From assembly GCF_030159855.1 (NCBI RefSeq), contig NZ_BSNG01000011.1:1-25376 (forward strand): a DNA stretch of 25,376 bases, read 5' to 3'. Position numbers and translations under genes: made by a program. The DNA comes from Devosia yakushimensis (lineage in GTDB: Bacteria; Pseudomonadota; Alphaproteobacteria; Rhizobiales; Devosiaceae). Below are positions 8,805 to 16,255 of this stretch, one piece after another (position 1 is the stretch's first letter; every line of letters starts with the position of its first letter). The notes under the pieces were generated by a model, which did not search any database, was not told the origin of the DNA, and saw nothing but the letters and a program-made list of their open reading frames with translations.

Positions 8805-10163
8805 ATGAGGGTTCTGGCTGCGCTTATTGCAATCTCCACCGCGACATTCTCAGGTGCGGCATTCGCGGCCTGTACGGTCCCAAGCTACAATATGTTCTAT
8901 GGTACTCCTGACGGCTATTCCGCGACGGATGCCTTCGTCGGAAAGTTCGACTATCCGGCGGCTCCAACCGAACCGCTCCCCGCCTTTATGGCGATCGACT
9001 TCACCAGTGATTGGAAAGCCTATCTACAAGGCGCTCTCGACTACGCCTTTGAGGGGAACGAGGCGGTAGATTTTGATGTCGCCCAGAACAGTACACGCGA
9101 CTGGTACCACGCCCTGTGGATGCATCCTGACGCTTCGGGTCGTGAGTTTCTACGCGGATTGACCCAGGAGAGGGCGTCTCGCCCGGACCAATACAAGGAC
9201 GGGCTCGCGAAAGAATTTCAGACCTGGGCGATCGGGTTCTACAATTCCTTCGGTGCCTCCGAATTTCATGAAATCTGGGCAAATCCCTGCGACCCGGATG
9301 TGTCGGGATTGCTCTTCCCAGTGGGTACCGTCACATTCAAGCTTCTCTTCACCGAAGCGACGTCGACGGATCTTCCCTACCTCGCGAACGCGCCCTCCTG
9401 GATGGCACACATTGGTCGATCCGATCCGGTCGTTGATGGTGTGCAGCCGGAGCGGGTCAGGGCCATGCAACTGCTTCAGGTCGATATCGCGGTCAGGGAT
9501 GACGACGCCACCGAGACTGGTTGGGTATTTGGAACGTTCGTCTATAGCAACGACGTCGTCTCCGCGGACCCCTGGAGGAAGCTCAAGCCTGTCGGCCTGA
9601 GTTGGGGAAATGATCCGACCGTCCTTCCTGGAAATCCGCTCAGTGAGAATGTGACCGACCTGACATTGGCCGGCACACTCTTTGGCTGGCCGGAGCGACT
9701 TGAACTTGGTTGGGGCGGGCGCATGAACGGACCCGCCGACAATCTCTTGAGCTCATGCACATCCTGCCACGGTACCGCGCAATTCCCGAGGAGCGACGAC
9801 TTTGGCAATTTCCCGAGACTGGCCGTCGCTCCCGCCAACTACTCGCAGCGCCTGCTCGACTATTTCCGGAACATCGCCCCAGGGGTGGCTTTTGACCCCA
9901 TAACGAAGTTCCGTAATTCCTCCGTCGAGGTTCCAGCGTTCCCGCTCGACTACTCGCTGCAGATTCAATCGGGCCTTGAGCGGATATGCAACGCGGCGAG
10001 GAGGACGGATCCACCCTTTGACACCGAGCCGGTGCCTGCGGTCTGCGTAGAAGCAAACTATCTCGCCACGCCCATGATGGCGGAGCCGATCACCGATGAG
10101 GCTCTCAAGCGCCAAGAACTCAACAGGATCGACTGGGATCAATACGAGCCGCCCATTCGCTAA
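8805..10163 (+). CDS. Secreted c-type cytochrome-like protein (cargo)
   Basis: 452 aa, plus strand, preceded by GGGGGTGAC and ATG. Residues 1-21 form a clear signal peptide (MRVLAALIAISTATFSGAAFA) with AXA-type cleavage before ACTVPS. A single haem c attachment site CTSCH is at 318-322. Other visible landmarks are DFTSDWKAYLQGALDYAFEG, WYHALWMHPDASGREF, FPVGTVTFKLLFT and TGWVFGTFVY. It resembles a family of periplasmic mono-haem proteins that I recall as cytochrome c domain proteins of unknown substrate. It is not a known conjugation protein. It opposes its neighbours, and by eye its base composition is less GC-rich, both consistent with later insertion. Function is unknown; a redox or electron-transfer role in the periplasm is inferred from the haem site only. 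Confidence 0.85.
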   Translation: MRVLAALIAISTATFSGAAFAACTVPSYNMFYGTPDGYSATDAFVGKFDYPAAPTEPLPAFMAIDFTSDWKAYLQGALDYAFEGNEAVDFDVAQNSTRDWYHALWMHPDASGREFLRGLTQERASRPDQYKDGLAKEFQTWAIGFYNSFGASEFHEIWANPCDPDVSGLLFPVGTVTFKLLFTEATSTDLPYLANAPSWMAHIGRSDPVVDGVQPERVRAMQLLQVDIAVRDDDATETGWVFGTFVYSNDVVSADPWRKLKPVGLSWGNDPTVLPGNPLSENVTDLTLAGTLFGWPERLELGWGGRMNGPADNLLSSCTSCHGTAQFPRSDDFGNFPRLAVAPANYSQRLLDYFRNIAPGVAFDPITKFRNSSVEVPAFPLDYSLQIQSGLERICNAARRTDPPFDTEPVPAVCVEANYLATPMMAEPITDEALKRQELNRIDWDQYEPPIR

Positions 10164-10182
10164 GGTGCTTGGGATTCGCCGC

Positions 10183-11922
10183 CTATAGGCCGATCCCCCG
10201 CTTCCGACTGAAGCTCCAATCGACACCGGCGTCTCCGCGGGCGACGCCTGAGATATGCTGGCCCAGCTTCTTCTCGAGTGACGGCGTCCACGGAACGAGC
10301 TGGAATCCGAGCCCGTCGTCGATCATGGCAAACCGACCCGATGCGAGGGCAAAACGTTGCCGGTAGGTGCCGGCAACGTATTCGCCGGTCGCTGCCTTGT
10401 TGAACGGCCGGCCGAACTGGTCGGCGAGCTTTTCGCCGAGCGCCTCGACTTCCTGACGGCGCAGTGTGTCGAGCAGGCGGCGCGCGAAGACCACACGACT
10501 GCCCTGGCGCTGGGCCAGCCCTTCGTCGGCCAGATGCTCGGCGCGACGGTCGAGCGCCTCACGCACTTCCTGGCCGAAGTTACCTTCGCCAAGCGCGACC
10601 GGATCGCGGCTGATAGCCTGGCGGTCGAGCCAGGTGGCGCCGGTCGCCGAGACTTGACTCTCGATCGGCAGGTCCGACCGAACCGCGATCGCCACCCTTT
10701 GATGGCCCTGCGCGTCCTCGAACCGGCGCAGTTCGATGATCGAGCCCGGCGCGCCGTCGCCGGTGGCGTCGAGGTCGGGCAGCTTGATGTGGTGGGTACG
10801 GCCGTCGACGCCGTCGACCACGACATAGGCGGTTCCCTTCAATTCGTCGTCGAGGCCGCGATCAACCAGGCGTCCGATGACCGGTCCGTCGACACGCTCG
10901 CCGGCGAGCACGAAGCTGGCCGCGCCGCGGTCAATGCCGCGCTCATTCATCGCGCGGTGCATGCGTTTGATGATATCGCCGCGCTCGCCCATCTGGCGCA
11001 TTGTGACTTCGGCGTCTTCAGCCAGAAACCATTGGCTATGGCCGACCTGATGAGCAACGCCCAAGACCTCGAGCGTTCGCAGCCTGCCGACCTTCAGCGC
11101 GTGAAAATCGTCGGGCTGCTCGCCGGCGCGTGGCGCGAGATCGATGATGCGGGTTTGATGAGCGTCGCGTCTCAATTGCCGGTCGAGATTTGTCCAGCGC
11201 TCCGCCTGCACCTGACGTTCGAGCGCGCGGCGGATGTCGTGATCGGTGCGCGGGCCGAGTTCCTGGGTGATGAGATCGCGGGCACGGTCACGCATCCCTT
11301 CCTTGATGTAGTCGCGGGAAATGACGAGGTTCTCGCCGTCGTCGCGTACCCCGCGGACGATCAGATGGATATGGGGATGCTCGGTGTTCCAGTGATCGAC
11401 GGCCACCCAGTCGAGTTTGGTGCCGAGATCCGTCTCCATCTGGTCGACGAGATCGCGTGTGAAGGATTTGAGATCTGCCATCTCCAGGGCGTCGTCAGGC
11501 GAGACGATGAAGCGGAAATGATGCCTGTCGTCCTTGCAGCGCTCGGCGAAATCCACGGAGTCGACCTCCTCGGTTCCCTGACCGAAGAGCCGTGCTTTCT
11601 CCCCGTCCCGGGTGACCCCCTCGCGGCGGAGATAGGACAGATGGTTGGGAAGATTGCCGCCACGCAGGTTCATCCGCACCACCCGCGCCTTGATCACCGC
11701 GCCGCGTGAGCGCGCGGTGAGCAGGCGATTGGCCTGCACCGATGCGCGTTGCCCGCGCCCGAAGCGTGACCGATTGCCGGGACCGATCCTGCCTTGCCGC
11801 GACACCGAGCTGCCTGCCTTCTGCGCGGCGGCGAGCGCTTGGGCGATGAAGGGACGGGCGCGCTGCGCCTTGCTCGAGCGGATGCGCCCAGGACGGATGC
11901 GGAAGGTACGGTCGTCGCTCAT
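10183..11922 (-). CDS. rlxS: VirD2/RlxS-like relaxase (DUF3363 family)
   Basis: 579 aa relaxase expected to nick oriT, stay bound to the 5' end and pilot the strand through TraG. The N-terminus is very basic (RIRPGRIRSSKAQRARP). Relaxase motifs follow: NHLSYLRREGV with candidate catalytic Tyr97, HHFRFIVSPDDA (134-145), and the metal-binding DHWNTEHPHIHLIVRG (176-191, His182/184/186). The C-terminal half matches the DUF3363 region. Start ATG 11922 (MSDDRTFRIRPGR) is the family-like start; the reading frame stays open to 12060 but that part is not recognisable. The symbol is by homology with RlxS of ICEMlSymR7A, remembered rather than searched. Its stop faces the stop of the cytochrome-like gene 19 bases away. 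Confidence 0.93.
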   Translation of the reverse strand: MSDDRTFRIRPGRIRSSKAQRARPFIAQALAAAQKAGSSVSRQGRIGPGNRSRFGRGQRASVQANRLLTARSRGAVIKARVVRMNLRGGNLPNHLSYLRREGVTRDGEKARLFGQGTEEVDSVDFAERCKDDRHHFRFIVSPDDALEMADLKSFTRDLVDQMETDLGTKLDWVAVDHWNTEHPHIHLIVRGVRDDGENLVISRDYIKEGMRDRARDLITQELGPRTDHDIRRALERQVQAERWTNLDRQLRRDAHQTRIIDLAPRAGEQPDDFHALKVGRLRTLEVLGVAHQVGHSQWFLAEDAEVTMRQMGERGDIIKRMHRAMNERGIDRGAASFVLAGERVDGPVIGRLVDRGLDDELKGTAYVVVDGVDGRTHHIKLPDLDATGDGAPGSIIELRRFEDAQGHQRVAIAVRSDLPIESQVSATGATWLDRQAISRDPVALGEGNFGQEVREALDRRAEHLADEGLAQRQGSRVVFARRLLDTLRRQEVEALGEKLADQFGRPFNKAATGEYVAGTYRQRFALASGRFAMIDDGLGFQLVPWTPSLEKKLGQHISGVARGDAGVDWSFSRKRGIGL

Positions 11923-12166
11923 GACGAAATCGCCGCACATCGCAGCAAGGTGCTGAAAGGACGTGTGAAACGCTCTCGCCGCGATGTAGGCACCGGAGGC
12001 GCACATCGCGGAAATCTCACGCAAGTCGTTGAAACATAACCCCCCGACCGCAGCGCACATCGCGCCCCTTTATCCTGCCATCGTGCGGTTGTGGTGCTGG
12101 GTCCCCGCCGTGATGCCCGCCACGTGACGCTGTTGTTCGCCATTACGCGATGGGATGGAGAGCGCC
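11923..12166. other. Candidate origin of transfer upstream of the relaxase gene
   Basis: This 244-base gap contains TATCCTGCCA at 12071-12080. It fits the IncP-type nick consensus YATCCTG/Y and matches the nick region of Agrobacterium T-DNA borders as I remember them. GCACATCGC occurs three times in direct orientation (11935-11943, 12001-12009, 12055-12063), two of these inside a longer exact repeat GCGCACATCGCG (11999-12010 and 12053-12064). An inverted copy makes a 9-bp dyad CCGCGATGT / ACATCGCGG (11979-11987 and 12003-12011). Location next to a VirD2-like relaxase, the nick motif and the repeats together suggest oriT. The relaxase promoter should also lie here. Confidence 0.55.
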
Positions 12167-12919
12167 TCATTGCGTTGCTCCAGGCTCGGAGCGTGTTACG
12201 AACATTCCGTTGGACGACGGTGAAGCCGTGTCCTCATCCTGCACCGAAGCTGCCGTCGGGCTCCTGTCGGATTGCGGCGAACCGACAAAGGGGCCGCTGC
12301 CGGGAGAGCCGACAAAGAGCGGTGCCTCGCGCCAATCGATGGGGCGGGCGCTCTCTTGATCCATGCTCTCTGGCAGCGGCTCGCCGCCCAGGATCGGTGC
12401 AAGCGCGGCAACGTAATCGCGGGTCTCCGTCGGCAGCGGGCGGCCCGTCGCGAGATACTCATCGAAGCGCGCGGGACCGGCATTGTAGGCGGCGAGCGTG
12501 CCGCCGATCGTCCCGAAGCGATCGAGCATTTCGCGGAGATACGCTGCGCCGGCGAGGATGTTGTCGCGCGGATCGAACGGATCGTCACCAAGCCGATATC
12601 GGTTGCGCAGTTCCTCCCAGGTCTCTGGCATGATCTGCATCAGACCCCTCGCGCCGGCAGAAGACACCGCGCGAACATCGTGCGCGCTTTCGGCCGCCAG
12701 CACGGCGCGTATCCACGCCACGGGAATGCGGAAACGCGCCGATGCCTCGGCGATGAAGGGATCGAACCGCGCGTCACTGGCCTGCTCGCCGACCGGCTCG
12801 TCCTGCGCCTGCACGCAGTGCACAGGCGCCAGGATCGAGAGGCCGGAAAGGAGAAGGACGGCGACACGACCGCAGCGGACGTGCCACCGAAGGACAGACC
12901 TCGGGTCGAGGGGATGCAT
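12167..12919 (-). CDS. Lytic transglycosylase (VirB1-like)
   Basis: 250 aa. Signal peptide at residues about 17-38 (VAVLLLSGLSILAP to CVQAQ), placing the enzyme in the periplasm. SLT domain: FDPFIAEASARFRIPVAWIRA, then AAES with the catalytic Glu77, then SSAGARGLMQIMPETW (86-101) and LAAYNAGPARFDEYL. It cleaves peptidoglycan glycan strands, most likely to open the wall for the mating channel. The C-terminal 60 residues are Ser/Pro-rich and low in complexity, with a repeated FVGSP. The ATG is 3 bases after the DUF736 stop, so it ends the rdfS-led operon. Confidence 0.93.
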   Translation of the reverse strand: MHPLDPRSVLRWHVRCGRVAVLLLSGLSILAPVHCVQAQDEPVGEQASDARFDPFIAEASARFRIPVAWIRAVLAAESAHDVRAVSSAGARGLMQIMPETWEELRNRYRLGDDPFDPRDNILAGAAYLREMLDRFGTIGGTLAAYNAGPARFDEYLATGRPLPTETRDYVAALAPILGGEPLPESMDQESARPIDWREAPLFVGSPGSGPFVGSPQSDRSPTAASVQDEDTASPSSNGMFVTRSEPGATQ

Positions 12920-12922
12920 CGA

Positions 12923-13270
12923 TCAGTCCTGGGGCTTGTCCTGATCGTCGCGCTTCTTCTGGCGCGTCCAGTGCAGACCCCAGTCGCGGCCGTTCTCGTC
13001 GGACTGGAAGAGCCGGGCGCGGATCGGCTGTGCGAGCGAGGGATCGTCGAGGACGACCGAAATGTAGGCGCCGACGCGGTCGCCGGTCTGCAGCCAGCCC
13101 GCCCCGATCTCGATGCCATCCTCGTCGCCGAGGCGAATGCGGTAGTCCGGCGCATTCTCGACATCGGCATTGTCGGTCGGAACGAAGACGATCGCGAGGT
13201 CGAGCGAGAGCGTGCGAACGCGCCCGGAATAGCCTGCCTGTGTGCGGGTGAACTGACCGATCTGTGCCAT
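12923..13270 (-). CDS. DUF736 domain protein (operon copy)
   Basis: 115 aa. Starts MAQIGQFTRTQAGYSGRV and contains NAPDYRIRL, DDPSLAQPIRARLF and WGLHWTR, all DUF736 features. The family is small, cytoplasmic and of unknown biochemical function, but very common in alphaproteobacterial conjugative elements. The ATG at 13270 is preceded by AGAGGAG at 7 bases. It lies 34 bases downstream of traF. A second, diverged copy is at 18255-18581. The C-terminus here is extended and charged (KKRDDQDKPQD). Confidence 0.92.
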   Translation of the reverse strand: MAQIGQFTRTQAGYSGRVRTLSLDLAIVFVPTDNADVENAPDYRIRLGDEDGIEIGAGWLQTGDRVGAYISVVLDDPSLAQPIRARLFQSDENGRDWGLHWTRQKKRDDQDKPQD

Positions 13271-13304
13271 GGGAAACTCCTCTGTCTGGCGGTTGGGAAT
13301 GGCG

Positions 13305-13862
13305 TCAGGGCGCGTCGGGCGGGTCGCCGACGTGCCAGTGGAAGCGGCCGTCGCCGTCCGCGTCGGTCCAGATCGGGAGCGCGTGGGCAGTGACGGAAGT
13401 GACGGGGAGCGGCCCGAAATACCGGCCGTCAAGACTGTCGGCCGCGTCCCAGTTCATGAGGAAGATCTCCCCGTCGGCGAGCGTCCGGCAGCCCTGCCAG
13501 ACCGGCAGCGGGCGGTCCTGGCTGTCGCGGTCGCGGGCCTCGCCATAGGCGTGGTCGAAGGCGACGATGGTGCGCCCGTGGCGGCAGACCGTGTCGCCGG
13601 CGACCGCCAGCACCCGCTTGAGCAGCGGCACGCCGCGCGGCAGGTAGCCGCGCCCGGCGAGGAAGCCGGCGAGTGGCTCAGGCGGTTCGACGACGACGAG
13701 ATCAGGCGCTTCGACGCGGCGCACCGCCGTGAGGCCGTAGAGCCCGATCGGTACGCTGGGCGAGGCGTTCCAGATGAACGTCGCGTCGCGCTCGCGCCAC
13801 GCTGGCTCGGCGACGAGCGCGCAGGACATCAGCATGGCAAGAGTGACAGCCGCGCGGCTCAT
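13305..13862 (-). CDS. traF: TraF, S26-family conjugal transfer peptidase
   Basis: 185 aa. Signal peptidase-like serine protease that in IncP plasmids matures and cyclises the TrbC pilin. N-terminal membrane segment (SRAAVTLAMLMSCALVAE). The catalytic Ser motif NASPSVPIGLYGL is at 32-44 (Ser36 is the likely nucleophile) and the general-base Lys motif LLKRVLAVAGD at 80-90 (Lys82). The end contains GRYFGPLPVTSV. ATG 13862 overlaps the DUF2840 stop as ATGA; an upstream in-frame start at 13889 would be longer and is less likely. The prepilin it may process is encoded at 4683-5012. Confidence 0.93.
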   Translation of the reverse strand: MSRAAVTLAMLMSCALVAEPAWRERDATFIWNASPSVPIGLYGLTAVRRVEAPDLVVVEPPEPLAGFLAGRGYLPRGVPLLKRVLAVAGDTVCRHGRTIVAFDHAYGEARDRDSQDRPLPVWQGCRTLADGEIFLMNWDAADSLDGRYFGPLPVTSVTAHALPIWTDADGDGRFHWHVGDPPDAP

Positions 13863-14377
13863 GTCGCGACGCTCCGGCGCTTGAGCCATGCGGCGTGGCG
13901 CTCGATGGTGTATGCGCGGGGCTCGGCACCGGTGGCGGAAGAATGATGGACGTGACGCCAGTGATCGGCCGGCACGGCACCGGGATCGATGTCGAGCGCG
14001 TCGATGGTGTCGATATGCTCGAGCACACGGGCGACCTTGGGCCAGCCCTCGGCGCGGAGCAGAATCTCGCCGCCGGGCCGTACGAAGGGCAGTGTCTGGA
14101 ATGGCTCTCCAGGCGCGATGGCGCGCACGATATCGATGCGCGACAACACGGTGCCGTAGTCGTTAGCGGCCCAGCGCACGAAGGCGAAAAGCGTCTCCGG
14201 TGCGAAGCCGACGATACGGCGATGCCGGTCGAGGATCTGTTCGTAGGTCTGGCGGCCGAAGCGGATCCAGTATTCGATCCGCTTCTCGCGCCAGGTGAGT
14301 TCGACCAGTGTGGTTGACGGCGGCGGCCCGTCGACCGTCGGCCGCATGCTGAGCGGCAGCGAGGCGCGCTGGGTCAT
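13859..14377 (-). CDS. DUF2840 domain protein
   Basis: 172 aa, no signal peptide. Family features are visible: TLVELTWREKRIEYWIRFGR near the N-terminus, FAFVRWAANDYGTVLSRIDI in the middle, and WPKVARVLEHIDTIDALDIDP later. DUF2840 genes are almost always found between a ParA/ribbon-helix-helix pair and traF in these elements, and their biochemical role is not known. The start at 14377 overlaps the upstream stop as ATGA and the stop overlaps the traF start. The frame upstream is open but belongs to the preceding gene in another frame. Confidence 0.9.
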   Translation of the reverse strand: MTQRASLPLSMRPTVDGPPPSTTLVELTWREKRIEYWIRFGRQTYEQILDRHRRIVGFAPETLFAFVRWAANDYGTVLSRIDIVRAIAPGEPFQTLPFVRPGGEILLRAEGWPKVARVLEHIDTIDALDIDPGAVPADHWRHVHHSSATGAEPRAYTIERHAAWLKRRSVAT

Positions 14378-14625
14378 TTGCCGCCCCTTTCGTCGGCGGG
14401 AAACTCGCGGGCGAATAGCTCCCGCAACATGTCGGCGACGGTGATGCCGCGCTCGAAGGCTGCCACCTTGATGCGGCCGCGCAGTTCGGGCGTGACATCG
14501 ATGGTGAGGCGCGCGGTGTATCCGGCGGCCGCACTGGCGCGCGGCGACGCCTCGGCGGACTTGATCCAGCGATCGGGGTCGCCCGGACGCGCAGTGAAGC
14601 GGCGATGGGAGGAAGCGCCGGTCAC
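14374..14625 (-). CDS. Ribbon-helix-helix partition-type DNA-binding protein
   Basis: 83 aa. The C-terminal half fits a ribbon-helix-helix fold: strand YTARLTIDVTPEL, helix RGRIKVAAFERG, turn, helix VADMLRELFAREFP. The N-terminus is basic and probably disordered (SSHRRFTARPGDPDRW). It immediately follows parA with a GTGA overlap, so it is a plausible partner of ParA that binds the partition site, but no site has been identified. GTG is the start codon. Confidence 0.85.
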   Translation of the reverse strand: MTGASSHRRFTARPGDPDRWIKSAEASPRASAAAGYTARLTIDVTPELRGRIKVAAFERGITVADMLRELFAREFPADERGGK

Positions 14626-15191
14626 GATGTCCCCGCCCCGATGCGGAGCCGCTCGATCTCGGAGGCGAGCGCGGCGATCTCACGCGCGGCGAGGCCGGGC
14701 GGATCGTGATCGGCGAGCGTCTCGGCGGTGTCGCGCGCGATGATCGTGCGCGCCCCGCATCGGTTGAGCACGAAGCGGGCGGCGAGTTGCGGCCGGTAGA
14801 TGCGCGCCTCGGCGAGGAGTGCCAGCATCTCGGCCGAAGCCCAGCCGTCGAGCGGCGACGGCTGCACCGGGATCAGCACGAGGTCGGCGGCGAGCAGTGC
14901 AGAGCGCATGAGGCCGGCGACGCGAGGCGGTCCGTCGATGACGACATGGTCGGCGTCGCGGGAGAGCTCCGGCGCTTCGCGGTGCAGCGTGTCGCGCGCC
15001 AGCCCGACAACGCCGAACAGGCGCGGCGCGCCAGCGCGGCTGCGCTGCTGCGACCAGTCGAGCGCCGAGCCTTGCGGGTCGGCATCGACCAGGGTGACGC
15101 GCTTGCCGCGCCGTGCCCATTCACCGGCGAGATGCAGGGCGAGCGTGGTCTTGCCGACGCCGCCCTTCTGGTTGAGGAGCGCGATGATCAT
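14622..15191 (-). CDS. parA: ParA-family ATPase, probably shortened near the C-terminus
   Basis: 189 aa Walker-type ATPase of plasmid and ICE partition. It has a deviant Walker A QKGGVGKTTL (8-17), DADPQGSALDW (37-47) and VIDGPPR (84-90). From memory, close relatives are about 210-220 aa. After ADHDPP they continue with a segment like VLASRIGQRVAFADAA and some 15 more residues before AAREIAAL. Here DHDPPGLAAREIAAL joins directly, so about 30-35 residues appear to be deleted in frame. This may affect function. The ATG overlaps the stop of the replication initiator (ATGA). Partition is inferred from family. Confidence 0.9.
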   Translation of the reverse strand: MIIALLNQKGGVGKTTLALHLAGEWARRGKRVTLVDADPQGSALDWSQQRSRAGAPRLFGVVGLARDTLHREAPELSRDADHVVIDGPPRVAGLMRSALLAADLVLIPVQPSPLDGWASAEMLALLAEARIYRPQLAARFVLNRCGARTIIARDTAETLADHDPPGLAAREIAALASEIERLRIGAGTS

Positions 15192-16243
15192 CGGTCGCTC
15201 CTCCGGCGAATGGTGCCAGAGGGAGGGAAGTTATCCCCGGAACGCGTTTCCAAATAATAAGATTTAGACTCTTCATTAGAGTCTTTACGGGCGCGATTCC
15301 GCTCGCCAGGCCAAAGGCTTAACTGAGGCTCGTGCGCCTGATGTACAGATAGGTTTGCGCCTGTTGTACGGATACCGCTTGCGCCTGATGTACGGATATC
15401 TGGCGAAGTTGCGCACAGCTTTTCCACAGGGCGGATGTGGACAAGCTCCTGCCCGTCCGCGGTGCGGTCGAGGGCGAGCGAATAGCCCGGGAGCGGTTGG
15501 CGGCGCGCAATGGCGCGGATGTCGATGGCGAAGTCGGAATAGCGCGCGAGCGAGCCGCTCTTGGCATGGAGATGCCGCAGTTCGAAGCGCCAGCCACCGA
15601 GCTGACGGCCGGCATGCTTGCGCGCGATGCGATAGAGCCAGCGCTCGATGCCGCCGGTGAGTTCGAAATAGTCGGAGTCGATGGCGAGGACCAGGCGGCG
15701 GTCGACGATGCCCTGATAGAGCCATTCGGGCAGGACGAACTCCATGCCCTCGACGCGGCCGCTGCGCGTCGCCAGTTCCTCCCATTCGTTGATCCAGGAA
15801 AACTGCTGGCGCCGCCAGTGTTCGCCCTGGCGGATGGTGGTGCGGATGACGGTCGATTGCAGGCGGGTGAGCGCGCTCTTGATGAGGAAGTAGCTGCGCG
15901 CGCCCGTGGTGCGGCCGATGCCGGTGAGGAGTTGATAGGGCGTGAAACGGAAGAAGCGCGAGGTCGGCAGCCCGCGATCCTGCGCGGCGAGAATCTGGCT
16001 CGCGGCCCAGATCAGCACGTCGGCATCCCAGATCGTCGCCATGCCGTGCTCGGCGACGGCATAGACCTGCAGTTCGACGTCGCCGGCCTTGTAGTGGATG
16101 GGCGCGACGCGGCGCGACTTCGACAGCGAGAAGAAGGGATGCGCCATCAGATCGCGCTGGTCGCGCGGCGGGACGTCGCCGCTTAGCGCCTCGAAGGGAT
16201 CGAGTTTCGCGCGCTCGCCGCGTGGACGCGATGAAGTTTTCAT
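15188..16243 (-). CDS. Replication initiator protein A (RPA family)
   Basis: 351 aa plasmid-type replication initiator. Recognisable stretches are LDPFEALSGDVPPRDQRDLM, HPFFSLSKSRRVAPIHYK, TIWDADVLIWAASQI, RFTPYQLLTGIGRTTGARSY and GGIERWLYRIARKHAG. ATG 16243 (MKTSSRPRGE) is chosen; a GTG three codons upstream (16252) is possible, and neither has a strong binding site. Upstream is the rdfS-like gene (5 bases beyond that GTG), downstream parA (overlap). The last quarter is odd: the DNA there carries three iterons, two DnaA-box-like sites and an AT-rich dyad, and the protein is repetitive (IRTSGASG, IRTTGANL). Its presence implies that the element can replicate, or once did. Confidence 0.9.
   Translation of the reverse strand: MKTSSRPRGERAKLDPFEALSGDVPPRDQRDLMAHPFFSLSKSRRVAPIHYKAGDVELQVYAVAEHGMATIWDADVLIWAASQILAAQDRGLPTSRFFRFTPYQLLTGIGRTTGARSYFLIKSALTRLQSTVIRTTIRQGEHWRRQQFSWINEWEELATRSGRVEGMEFVLPEWLYQGIVDRRLVLAIDSDYFELTGGIERWLYRIARKHAGRQLGGWRFELRHLHAKSGSLARYSDFAIDIRAIARRQPLPGYSLALDRTADGQELVHIRPVEKLCATSPDIRTSGASGIRTTGANLSVHQAHEPQLSLWPGERNRARKDSNEESKSYYLETRSGDNFPPSGTIRRRSDR
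15251..15444. other. Candidate replication origin inside the initiator gene
   Basis: Three origin hallmarks cluster here. (a) 15251-15287 has only 9 G/C in 37 bases within a GC-rich gene, and holds a perfect dyad AGACTCT-TCATT-AGAGTCT (15266-15284). (b) Three direct 19-bp repeats (listed separately). (c) TTTTCCACA (15420-15428) and TGTGGACAA (15436-15444), each one mismatch from the DnaA box TTATCCACA and facing each other. The order DnaA sites, iterons, AT-rich segment resembles iteron plasmid origins. Confidence 0.55.
15333..15398 (+). repeat. Three 19-bp iteron-like direct repeats
   Basis: Copies start at 15333, 15356 and 15380 with consensus TGCGCCTGATGTACGGATA; copies 1 and 2 each differ by one base and copy 3 is exact. 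The spacings are 23 and 24 bases, about two helical turns. Because 23 is not a multiple of three, copy 1 is read in a different frame from copies 2 and 3. This suggests conservation of DNA rather than of peptide. Confidence 0.8.
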
Positions 16244-16255
16244 CGGGATCACCGC

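Noticed and set aside
8805..10163. Component of the conjugation machinery
   Set aside because: It has a haem c site and opposite orientation, and no Tra/Trb family has these features.
10357..11709. A 450-codon plus-strand frame opposite the relaxase
   Set aside because: The minus strand carries complete relaxase motifs; the plus frame has no recognisable motifs and no binding site.
15333..15398. Short CRISPR array
   Set aside because: Repeats are 19 bp with 4-5 bp between them, only three copies, inside a coding sequence; this fits iterons and not repeat-spacer architecture.
15437..16186. A plus-strand frame opposite the replication initiator
   Set aside because: It is a shadow of the RPA coding sequence with biased composition only.
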